Positions 13,526 to 24,000 of a DNA stretch of 64,000 nucleotides are shown piece by piece. Numbering within the stretch: position 1 is the stretch's first letter; every line of letters begins with the position of its first letter. Origin of the DNA: Coturnix japonica. Lineage: Eukaryota; Chordata; Aves; Galliformes; Phasianidae. The position numbers and the translations under genes are program-made. The stretch is from positions 3,529,141-3,593,140 of the forward strand of contig NC_029541.1 in the NCBI RefSeq assembly GCF_001577835.2, written 5' to 3'. The notes beneath the pieces were generated by a model, which saw nothing but the letters and a program-made list of their open reading frames with translations, was not told the DNA's origin and ran no database searches.

Positions 13526-16500
13526 AATCTCTGTACCAGAGAGATTTAAATTTAATTACTTGGAAAATAACACACAGCTGCTTTTCTTGTCCTGTGCTCC
13601 GAATTTACTCGCTGATGAACATCAGCCTGAAATCTTTTGACTTATTACAGCCTCTCTAGAACCACTTCAGCTGCACCTCAATACCTCCAAAGATGGGGAT
13701 GCCCACCTGGCTCTCCCCTGGGCTGACACCAACCCCCACCCCATGGCAGAGCTCACAGTGAAGCAGCCCTGGGGTTACATGGCATGGGCTGCTCCCCCAA
13801 TGGTTTGGTTAAACTGCATTATATCACTACACCCAACATGCACACCCTGTGTGCTCCTGCAGCCCATCTGCAGGCCCAGCACCACCGATGGCATCGCTTG
13901 GACAGCACGAGCTCAGCTCACCTCCCCAGCTTGTGCTTTTAAGCTGCTTCTGCTTGACATCATTAATCAGAGAACCATATGGCTCCGTACAGTGCCTGTG
14001 GTCCCTTTGGTGTCCCTGCATGCGACGTGTGACATTAAAATAAAAGCTAATTATTCAGATTTAATACACTGCTAATAAAGGGGCAGTGAGTTTGGCTGTG
14101 CAATGTAACCCTCCCAGGGGATCTCCTCTAAGCCACCCTGCCCACTGCCCTCCATTGACTCCAAGACATGTGGCTGGGGGTCAGCAGTGTTATGAGCCTC
14201 CGTCCTGGCAGTGCAAACAAGCTCTCATCCTGCACACAGATAATAAGAAGTCACCAAACAGCTCCATGGACACTCACTTCCAGCCAAGCCTGCAGTGCTG
14301 TGAATTTATGGGGTAGCTCAGCTCAACACTAAAATTTTTATGAGCCACTCTTTTCCGAGAGAGCAATTGGGGAAGTGGAGCAGCAGCAGCACAGGGGCAC
14401 GGGCTCCCTGCACCCAGCCCTACCCAGCACAGCATCCTTCCTGCTACCACAGCACAGGGTGCTCCATTCACATCAGTGAGCACCTGAGCATGAGTGGAAC
14501 TCATCACGTTGCTCTCAGCCCTGGGGAGCGTGAGGGCTGTGATTCACATCTCCTCAGTGTTGGCTCCGTCTACAATCAGAGCAGGCTGATTATCAGCTGA
14601 TGAGTTGTAGCCAGCTCTCCCAGCCCAAAACTGCAGCCTCAGTGCATCCTGCATTGCCCTCAGTACTGCCCCATATCCTGGTGCTCTAAGCCAAGTCCAG
14701 AGCTCAGCACACAGCTGCAGAGATAACCTTCCGCCTGCTGCCTTCCCCCAGTGACCCTCATTTCCACATCCCTCTGTCCCTTAATTGCTTCGTCCTCCTC
14801 CCAGCTCTCAGCCCGTCAAACCCCGTGGTTCTGCTCTGTACATCACAAGCTGCTCCTGCTCTTGAAAGATTTGCTTAAATGCCTTTTGCTGCTTTTGTAT
14901 TGGAAATGTATGCAAAATTTATAAACAATAAAGTCCTGAGCTGAAATCTCACTTTCTTTCTTTCTTTTTTTGCTCTTCTAAAAATATTCAGAAGAGGGAC
15001 TTGTGGAACATCAGGAATAATGAGTCAATCCAGTTTAACTTCAACAGCAAGGGGGGAGAAAAAAGAACCTCTTGAGAAAGGCAGATTGAGAAACTGCTGC
15101 ATTAAATGTATTATCAAAAAATAAGGAAGGAATCAAGCCTCCAAACTGATGCCATCCCTGCATGGAGCTGTGACAGCGCATGCACTGCAGTGCTGTGGGG
15201 ATGGCCTGGAGTCCTTCTGCCCAGAGAGGGGCAAATCTGTCTCATTTCTATGCAGGAGAACTCGCTGCCACCCATCCCTGAGCACTGCATAGGCTGGGGT
15301 TGGTGCCAGATGTGGCCAAATCCCTACAGCCAAGAGGCACAGCTCTCCATGGAGAGCACCTGCTGCTGTTCATGTGTTCATGTATTGCTTCCCTAACTCA
15401 TAGCAGGAATGGTTTCTTTGTTATATATCACAACTCACGGCCAATTATTTTGCAGCCTGTTAAGTTTAATGGAAAACTTAAGCTGCCTGTATGGGAAACT
15501 GGTAATCATAGCTTGAACCTCTGATTAATCAAAGACAAGTGTCAGGTCAGCTGTGGGAGCACAGGTGAGAGTCATTTAGCTCCTCTTAGACCTCATTTAA
15601 GGGCTGACCCCCACTAAGGCAGCATCTCTTGGAGGTTGCTTCATGGTGGAGATTGCCTCAGCATTTCCCAGTGAAGGCATCCATAGTGGTGAGTTTTCCT
15701 TATAAATAACCTTTTAAGTATCTGTTATTATCTTTATACCATTCCATCTTATACTGCTATCGGCTGCAGCTTCTGCTCTTCCATCCCCACCTCTACCTTC
15801 CCCTGATGTGTCTCCTGTGATCCCTCTATCAGGAGATGAGTGATTTCCATGCAAATCTCATTAGATGCCTTCATCCCCTACAGTCTACAGTGTAATTGAC
15901 TTTCTGGGACCTTGACTGCATCGTGGCATTCCCCAGCTGGCCTTCTATTCAGCATTGCCCTGGAAATGAAAGCAAAGAGGAATGATTTACAAGGTATGTG
16001 CATATACCTGTGTGTGTTTATATGAAGACTAACACAAATACGTTTGCATGCAGCAGTGTGATTGTTTTAACACCATAATGAATTGATTTTTGACCCCCTG
16101 ATGAGGACTCCTGTGTGCTGCTGTGGGTTTCCATCCTCACATGGGAAGCAGTGGGTGCTCAGCACCCCCCCATTGAGCACAGCCACTGCTCCTCAAATAA
16201 GTAGCTATGGGCACACAGGGCACAGGAGGGGGCACAGGACATCAGCTGAGTAATATACAGAGAGCACACAGCTCATTCAGCTGTAATCACTGATGTGCCA
16301 TGGAACTGTGGGCACTGCAGCTCCAGCACAGCTTGGTGAGCGCTACAGACAGTGCTGGAGCCAGAGGCACGTGTTGTGTGAGGAGGCCAAAAGCTCCTGG
16401 AATTCACCCAGCTGGCCTGTGTTCAATGGGTCATTCAATCAAACGAATGACCCAGACCACCCCGTGCACGAGCTGTGATGCTCTCGAAGCACTGAGAGCC

Positions 16501-19040
16501 TGCTATGAAGCAGAGCAGTGCTGTGCCTTACAGCTGCTCCTCTGGAGGCATCCCAGAAGCTGAGCCCTGCCCATACAAACCACCCCGAGCTGATCTGCAG
16601 CTCAGTCTCCTGCTTCTGACCCAAACGCTCCCGTTATACCTGAAGCCATTAGAGATAATCAATTCGCATTAAAGCTCTGCAGTTCTCAGCCATCGATTTA
16701 CACCCCTGTATGCAAAGCTTGACCCCTCTGCAGGATCACCCTGTGCTGGTGAGCTGAGTGTGCAAGGGACTCTGCCTTTGGATGGGAGGGTGGGAACACT
16801 GGTTTCCCTATCTGGCAGGTAGGGATGGTAAGGCAAAAATTCAAATTGATCCCCAAAAAAATGCAATATTCATAGGGCATTCTTCATTAAGATTCATCTT
16901 GCCAAGTGGGTGAAATGAGGCAAGGGAAGAAATTAGCTTGCTTGAGAGTGTCAAAGTGATTATGTGATTAAATTGCAATTTATAATTTCTCCTTCAGAAA
17001 GAAAGAAAAAAAAGAGAAGTTCCCCCTTGATTTGTGTTCCTGTCCCCTCTCTTATTTCTCATGGAGTCTCTGCTGTGTGTGTGATCAGTCAGTGTAGAGG
17101 TGTCAGAAGGAAAAGCACTTCCAGCTGCAGGTGTATGTGGGGCCGGTGGGTCCTATTTGGTGTCCCCCAGCCCCTGAGAATGCCTCCTTTCTCTCTTTGT
17201 GGCTTGAAATAGAGGGATGCAATATTATCTTGTGGTTTTCCTTACAAAACACTACTGTCATCCTGGGTGCTGCATCCTGGGACTGGGGAGAGCCAGAAGC
17301 ATTGCATGGGGAAGGCACAGAGCTCAGGGAACTCAGCCTGATTACAGTGCTCTGCATCAGTTTACTTGGTAGTTTCTGCTTCACTTGCAAGACGCTGTTA
17401 TAATTACTTGGCATTGGCAAGCCATTACTCAGAGGTTCTGGGCTGGAGAAGCAGAAGACATGATTGTCTCATAAGCCTAATGAGCCATATTGATTACCAG
17501 AGGATAAGGACAGAGCTATAAACAGCCCGTATTCTTTATTTGTCTCGTTGTTAGATCTGTATTTGCAGCCTGGACCTGACAGTGAGTTATGGGGGCTGAG
17601 TGCCGTTACGCTGCCTCTTGGATAACGCAAAGCTTAATATATGCAGCACCTCTGCTGGTAACCCAAATCAATCATGGATGGAAAGTGAATGCAGAGGCGA
17701 CTTTGACCACTGTCTCCATTTAAGAAAGGGCTGGCAGAGGGAGTTACATGTGGCCCCACTATCAGCTGCATATCCTGACCCTGGGCTGTGCTGTGCAGGG
17801 CTGCTCAGACCCTGCAGTGCTTCTGGGCCATTCCTTGTGATGAGAGAAGAGATTTCTGCTAAGTGTGAGCAATGCTGCGTGCGGTCACTGCAGAGCCCGG
17901 GCACAGCGTTTTCTTTCTGCCCCATTGATCCCCATTAGAAAAGCCCTCTGAGCAGCTCTGCCCGCTGAGAGCAGCACATTAATGTAACAGCAGAGCTGGC
18001 ACACGGGGAACTGCCCAGTGCCAAGAGAGGCAGAGCAGGAGCTGCGGGGCTTTGGCAGCATGGAGAGCTTGGGAATGCAGCAGCGAGGGATGAGACGATG
18101 GCCAAAGGGTTTCTGTGGGTGGAGAATGCTCTGAGCATGAAGCTGGGTACCGAGTGCCACTGATCACACAGTTCTGCAGGTGCTCAAGCCCCATTTTGCA
18201 CCAAAAATACAACAAAAACGTGTGTTTCCACGTAGTCCACGGCTCAGTGTTAGCATATTGTTTGCCTTCAGTGGCAGCCAAAGGGGGATGGAGAGCAGAG
18301 TGCTGTGTGCCCACCCCCATCATGGAGATGCTGACCCCCAGCTTCAGACCCTGACACTGGATTTGCCCATCAGACCTGGTTCAGGGCTCAGCTCAGAACC
18401 ATCACCTGGCCTGCAAAGCATCCCCAGCCAGGCTGTGGAGTTGTGCAGTGGCTGAGCTGCTGTTCATTGCTTCCTTCTGTGTGTTAGCTTTAGTGCTGCT
18501 AGGGATACTGTGCTGTGGTGTGATTAATCAAGTGTCAGGATGCTTACAGCCCTGTATAGACAACTTTTATTAACTGCTATTTAAATGGAGATGGCTTTGC
18601 TGCTGTAGTGGGCTCAGCCAAGCCTTCCCAAACCAGCTCTAAGCTGTGCAGGGAGCCTGGCAGAGCCATCCTCTATGTGGATCTCACAGAGAGAGGACTT
18701 TTATTTTTGCCTATTTTAAATGCAGGAAGAGATGCTCCGAGGCTTCAGACCGTAATGTAAAAATAATAAATGAGTTTCCATGAGGGAGAAATAAAACAAA
18801 GCTAACTGGCCTGCAGGAGTGCAGGGCTTGGTGCTCCCTGCTGCTCCAGGCATAGCAGGGGTGCAGTAGGAGATGGTGCCATGCTGTGCCTTGCTATGTT
18901 GTGCTGTGCCATGCAACCAGGCTGGGATGGCATTTGGGATGTAGCTACGTTGCATGCAAGAACACCGGAATCTTAATGCATTTCTCTCCCGTGTTTTGCA
19001 TTGTTTATCTTATATACACCATGTAGAAGGTCTCAGATTG
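13526..19040. other. Intergenic upstream of CTTNBP2NL, no gene seen
   Basis: I find no coding exon. Enhancer-like patches lie at 15415-15545 (GGCCAATTATTTTGCAG, then TCTGATTAATCAAAG) and 17455-17575 (CATATTGATTACCAG). CT-rich low-complexity DNA lies at 14950-14971. A forward AATAAA with T-rich downstream DNA at 14927 could end an unknown transcript. Confidence 0.4.
14927..14975 (+). terminator. Possible polyadenylation site of an unknown transcript
   Basis: A canonical AATAAA at 14927-14932 in an A-rich setting is followed 15-40 bp later by a CTTTCTTTCTTTC plus T-run tract. This is the usual hexamer plus U-rich downstream arrangement. No upstream coding sequence supports a protein-coding gene, so it would be a lncRNA end or chance. 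Confidence 0.2.
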
Positions 19041-19062
19041 CACAGTATGTAATTGGGCTTGG

Positions 19063-19118
19063 AGATAAGCTCAGATTGACCAGCAGAGATAAGCTCTTTT
19101 ACTGCAGTACTTCAGCTG
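19063..19118 (+). promoter_or_regulatory. Paired GATA sites with E-box upstream of CTTNBP2NL
   Basis: The 10-mer AGATAAGCTC occurs twice, at 19063-19072 and 19087-19096, exactly 24 bp apart. A CAGCTG E-box follows at 19113-19118. AGATAAG is the classic GATA-factor consensus. The module lies about 300 bp upstream of the CCAAT-rich promoter. Its function is inferred. Confidence 0.4.
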
Positions 19119-19298
19119 CTGTTAACTGACAGCCCTGGGGCTGCAATGCGTGGCGATGGGAACCAACCTGGATCCATCCCCTGGATAAGATGAGGGTCTA
19201 AGAGGTCCAAAACCTCGCACAAATCAATTTGTTATAGAAATAACCTCCATCCCTACGTGGCACAATGCAGGTAAGGATGAGCTGCAGTGCAGGTCGAT

Positions 19299-19319
19299 GG
19301 CCGCTGGGTGGCGCTGCTG
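19299..19319 (+). promoter_or_regulatory. CTCF-like motif
   Basis: GGCCGCTGGGTGGCGCTGC resembles the CTCF core (CCGCNNGGNGGCAG type) in forward orientation. It is weaker than the copy 58 bp downstream. Confidence 0.4.
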
Positions 19320-19356
19320 AGCCGCGCTCAGCCTTGGCCATGCAATACACCTAAAT

Positions 19357-19374
19357 CGCCACTAGGGGGCGCTG
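19357..19374 (+). promoter_or_regulatory. CTCF-like motif, strong
   Basis: CGCCACTAGGGGGCGCTG matches the CTCF core CCACCAGGGGGCGCTG with a single difference, in forward orientation, at the upstream edge of the CTTNBP2NL promoter. Confidence 0.7.
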
Positions 19375-19800
19375 TGGTAGCGGCGCTCTATTGGTTCCCG
19401 GGCAGCGCCCCCGCCCGGAAATGACGCACCAATCACAGCCTCCCTCTCTCTCCTCCGTAGAACAAAAGGGATTTCATCTCACGCCCCGCCCACCGCGCCT
19501 CATCCTGCCTTCTGATTGGCCGCATCGGCTTGGCCACGCCCTCACCCCTCCTTCCTGGCGGCGCTGATTGGTGGTTGGGCTGTCCATCAGCGGGTAGAGC
19601 GGAGGGGTGGGAGCGCACGGGGCTGAGCGGAGGCGGCGGGTCGGGCAGGTCGGTGGTTCGGTTCGGTTCGGTCCGGGGGGTGATGGAGGTTCGGTCCGGT
19701 TACATTGATGTGCTGGGGGGGGCTGAGGGTTATGAGACCGAATGGAACGGGCTGTGAGCCCTGAGCTTCGGGGTCCTGTTGTGAAACGAGAGCCGGGCTG

Positions 19801-19860
19801 TTATTATTATTATTATTATTATATAATATAATAATAATATTATAATAATATTATTATTAT
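19801..19860. repeat. Self-complementary (TTA)n/(ATA)n microsatellite
   Basis: Sixty bases built only from TTA/ATA units. It begins with TTA repeats, switches to ATA repeats and returns, so the tract is largely self-complementary and could fold into a hairpin or cruciform. It lies just inside the transcribed region of CTTNBP2NL. Confidence 0.95.
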
Positions 19861-20029
19861 CGGGTTTTGGGTCCGTGTTTGAGCCCCTTCTGCTGTGTGA
19901 GCGCTGCCCGCTTTGCTTATGGGTTTGTATCTAAAGGGGCTGGGCTTGTTTCTGTTGTGAAGGTGATTAAAAGCACGTTAAGAATAGCACGGCTTATTTC
20001 TTCTAATGCAGAGCAGTGAGTCATTCAGC

Positions 20030-20077
20030 ATTTAGCATATAGAAGCTAAATGCCGGGGGGATTTAGCATATAGAAGC
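20030..20077. repeat. 17-bp direct repeat, two copies
   Basis: ATTTAGCATATAGAAGC occurs at 20030-20046 and again, identical, at 20061-20077, separated by 14 bp. This is a small recent duplication in CTTNBP2NL intron 1. Confidence 0.9.
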
Positions 20078-20130
20078 GATTGGAAGAAGCATTCTGTATG
20101 CTAAATATATATATTATAAATAACCTTATA

Positions 20131-20157
20131 TAGATAGATAGATAGATAGATAGATAT
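20131..20157. repeat. (TAGA)n tetranucleotide microsatellite
   Basis: Six pure TAGA units plus a partial one, in CTTNBP2NL intron 1. Confidence 0.95.
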
Positions 20158-20414
20158 AGGTTATAGGGTTATATATTGACCTCTGCTGTGGGGTTGGGGG
20201 TCCAAGAGGCTCCTTTGTCCCATAGGATGATGATTTAGTAGGAGGAATGATTGCAGTTGTTTGCTGATAAAGTAATATAACATAGAGACCCATATAGCAC
20301 TGCAGCATTAACCTCACCTTTGGGTTTATGGAGGTGGCCCAAGTCAGGCTGCATTCACTTCAGCCTTAGTGCTGTTGGCAGCTGTGGGATCCAGATGTGC
20401 AACCCACAGTAGCT

Positions 20415-20622
20415 CTGCTTCTAAATATCCCTGCTTCTAAATATCCCTGCTTCTAAATATCCCTGCTTCTAAATATCCCTGCTTCTAAATATCCCTGCTT
20501 CTAAATATCCCTGCTTCTAAATATCCCTGCTTCTAAATATCCCTGCTTCTAAATATCCCTGCTTCTAAATATCCCTGCTTCTAAATATCCCTGCTTCTAA
20601 ATGTCCCTGCTTCTAAATGTCC
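20415..20622. repeat. 16-bp minisatellite, 13 copies
   Basis: Thirteen head-to-tail copies of CTGCTTCTAAATATCC. The first eleven are identical and the last two carry ATGTCC in place of ATATCC. The near-perfect identity implies recent expansion and probable length polymorphism. It ends about 280 bp before the first coding exon of CTTNBP2NL. Confidence 0.97.
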
Positions 20623-20913
20623 CTGCTCTCCCATTAAGCAGTTCCTGGTGAAGGCTGTGCTGTTGCGTTGGCCCTTAGGCTCTGCCTGCACCATCTGGGT
20701 GTTCATATGTTTGTGACCCTTTGGGATGAGGTGAAAAATGAACTGGTCTTTGGAGCTGGGGAGATCAAAGTGTTTGTGTTGTGCGTGCTCTGCTTTCCCA
20801 TAGGGTCAGCTGCAGTCTGGGAGCTGAAGTTAAATAGAGGTTATGCATCACAGCAGTGTGTTTCTATATGTGCTGAAATGGGTGTCCTGCCTTCTGTTTT
20901 TCAGGTTTTCAGG

Positions 20914-21012
20914 ATGAATCTGGAAAAACTCAGCAAACCAGAACTACTGACGCTGTTTAGCATTCTGGAGGGAGAGTTGGAAGCAAGGGATCTTGTCATA
21001 GAAGCCTTAAAG
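20914..21012 (+). CDS. CTTNBP2NL: CTTNBP2NL coding exon 1
   Basis: Encodes residues 1-33, from [10 protein letters not shown] to VIEALK. The acceptor is TTTTTCAG ending at 20904, or the nearer TTTTCAG ending at 20912, so the exon carries 1-9 untranslated bases before the ATG. The donor is AAG|GTATGT at 21013. Confidence 0.95.
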
Positions 21013-24000
21013 GTATGTTGTAAGCACCCTGATAAGGGACAAATGGCAACAGCGCTACCGGTTTAGGATCCTATCTTAGTACCAGCAGTGATATAGATGG
21101 TGTATATTGCTCTGTGTCTCTATATTTGCTGCACGAGGTGTTTCAGTGTTGAACTGCAGTGCTGTGTGTGTGCTTTCATCAGCTCTGATAAAGAGTTCTG
21201 CTGTCCTGAGAAAAGAAGAAGGTCTGTTAGACTTCCTCTGCTGGTTGCGTTCTGACTTAGGAGGGAAGGAGTCCTAATAAAGCAGAACATCCCTCCAGGA
21301 GGGAGCACAGATGAGTTCTGTGCTGAGAATAACATCACACGAAGATAAAAGCCTGCATGGCTTTGCATTAAGTTAAGCTGATGTGAGCTGGTGCTGCTGG
21401 CAGTGGCAGTGCTGTGTGCCCCTCCTGACTCCTCTTTGACACCCCTCTGCTCTGGGGGTGCTTTGCTGGCTCTCAGCTTGAGGAACTAAGAAATTCCCCT
21501 TTGACTGGAGCCCGTTTTGTTGCTTGTTTTTCCCCTTTGTGGACTGAAAAGCAGAGGTCTCTCTGGTTGTGTTGTGAGGCAGGAGTGGCTGTCGTGCATT
21601 CTCCATGATTGCCACAGATATCCGGGGGATGCTGAGTGCTGACAAACCTGATTTTCATCCGTGATCTGCTGCTGCCAACCAAAGATTGCATCTGTTTATG
21701 CTCTGACAGCTGTAATTATTTGAGCACAGCAATGAGCTCAGGTGGGAACGGGCTCCTCCCAGCATCACTGTGCAGCTCTGCTGGGTGTGCACTGACACGG
21801 GGCTGTCGGAGGGACCATTATTCCTGTCCTGTCACACGTTGTCACCAATAAGAATCAAGGTGTTCTGCAGGTTTGATCTGTCAGCAGTCAGACGTGCATT
21901 GCTTAGTAATGCTTGTAGCTGGGTATGTGCAAATCCCTTTCTAAACTGCACTAGCACTTGTTGTGGTTAGGCCACATCTAGCTAACACAAACAGCAGTTA
22001 ATCTTTCTGGTTTGCTCGTGTGATTCTATGGCATTTCTGGACTTTTGAACTGATTTTAAAGCCATTACATGTGGTGAACTTTGGTACTGATGTCTGAAGG
22101 TGGCACGGTGCCATTAAGAGAACCCACCCTCCAGCACTGTTCTGTGCCTCCCATTTCAGGGGTTGCACTTCGCTCTAACCTGGCTTTACTTCAGCTTCCT
22201 TACTGCCTTCCCAAAGAGGTAAACTACTCAGAGAACAGGGCTCTGTAATTATGGCATGTGGTTGAGGTGCTGTCGGGTAAAGCTCTGCCCTTTTAATGCA
22301 GTTGGGACACCTACATTCTTCCTGCCATTATATTTTTCCTGTGATAGCCTTGTCACGTAGGAGCAGCACTGCTGCCCTCCCAAACCACTTGCAGTGCACA
22401 CAGGGGAGCACTGAGGACCATTGCAAGGAACACTGTTCCATTCCATAGGCATTCCATGCACACCTTCCTGTTGAAATTTAACCTGCATTTCCCTCTTGCA
22501 GGAGGAGTTTAACACGGTTGAAATACCTTTTGGCACAGATTGCCTGGGTCTCATAACTGAGGAGCAATTAAAAGGGCTGGTTTGACCTCCACTTCTAATT
22601 TAAATGCTACTGACTCCTTTGGGTTCTTGAGGCAGACCTGATGTTACCTTGTAGGAAAGAGCAAGTGCTTGCATAGGAAAAGTGCCCTAATTTGTCAACT
22701 TGTAATGTGATTATAGCGCAGCCTGCACTAATTGATATCCTGTGTGCTTAAAGGAAAGCATTCACCATCTGGCATTTAGCAGAGGATCCGTGCACGCAGA
22801 TGACAGATCCCAAAATAGCTTTTCCCCTTCTATGAGGTCCCCCTCCTTACCCCAGTCCTGCCTGCACAGCACCAGGGCTCAGCTGAGGAGGCTGAGGGCA
22901 CTACTCAGGTGCTTGGATTCAAACTATAAAGGGCAGTTCTTAGGCCAGCTCTAATTAATGCTTCTCCCCATTCTGACTTGCTCTCAGATGCTGGCAGGGT
23001 TGCACAATGCTGCGGGCAGGGCTGTCGCTCTGCATGCACGAACTGCTGGTGGGTTTGTTGAGAGTCATTTGGTATTTCCCTGTCTGTATGGGTAATTGAG
23101 AGCACAGTTCCCCACTCCTCAAATGAGAGATCTATGCACGCTGGAAATGAAGTTCTGTTTATTTTTGGAGAACAGGAAGCAGCTTTCTGGCAGATTCCTT
23201 TGTGGTAAGGTCGGAGGCAATGTGCATTGGAGCAGGAACTGCTTTGTGCTAAGGACCATGAGCTGATGTTCCTTGCTTCCCTTCCAACCTGGCTAATTGG
23301 CAGTATTAATGCACTGCGCAATTAAATGCCCATTTGTCAGTGGCTTTTGGAAGTTTACTTACAGCACACTTTGCAAACTAAAGCATCGACCTCTTTGTTT
23401 CAACAGGAAAAAGTTCAGCCATGTAAAAAGAACCCGCATGCAGGTGCTGTTAATCTCTCACAGATGGGGCAGGGTGGGCTTTCCATACAAGCTTATAGAG
23501 CAGCTGAGATCCAGCAGGGCTCTGCATGAGCTGCAATGCCGGCTTTTCTGACTGCTCTTCTTAGGGCTGGCATTGAGCTGGGGAGCTGCCAGGGGAGGAA
23601 CTGCAGCTCTGTGCCACTCTGTGTTTGTCGAGAACATTTCTTACATTGCTCAGAGCTGATAACAGCCTTCACATGGGCACGTGCTGCTGTTGGTTTGCAA
23701 CATGGTGGTGGTGGTTCAGAGCACTGTATGTGTGATATCCCTTCTATTGCATGCTGCCATCAACACAGTGAGCTCCTGCTCGACTTCCAGGCTCCATGGA
23801 ACAAAGCTAATAAGGAAGTTGGAGGCAGGGAGAAGCTATTTACAGATTAAGCCACTCTGCAACGTGAAGGAGGAACTCCTGTGTGTGTTTGTGCTGCCTG
23901 TGCAGTAAGTGTGGTTAATTAACACTGTTTGTGTTGTGCCCGGAGTTAAATCCCACGCTCTGACATCACAGTCCACGTCGTGTCCAGAAAAGCACTTAAA

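Larger units (their letters stand above)
19290..19790 (+). promoter_or_regulatory. CTTNBP2NL: CTTNBP2NL CpG island and TATA-less promoter
   Basis: A GC- and CpG-rich block sits 1.1-1.6 kb upstream of the first coding exon. It carries four CCAAT boxes, three inverted (ATTGG at 19390, 19515, 19567) and one direct (CCAAT at 19429). It also has a GC box, CCCCGCCC, at 19484-19491, and there is no TATA box. This is the standard layout of an NF-Y/Sp1-driven housekeeping-type promoter. Transcription probably starts around 19.55-19.65 kb, and the untranslated first exon must be spliced to the acceptor just before 20914. The donor cannot be fixed from sequence. A short (GGTTC)n run lies at about 19653-19672. 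Confidence 0.7.
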
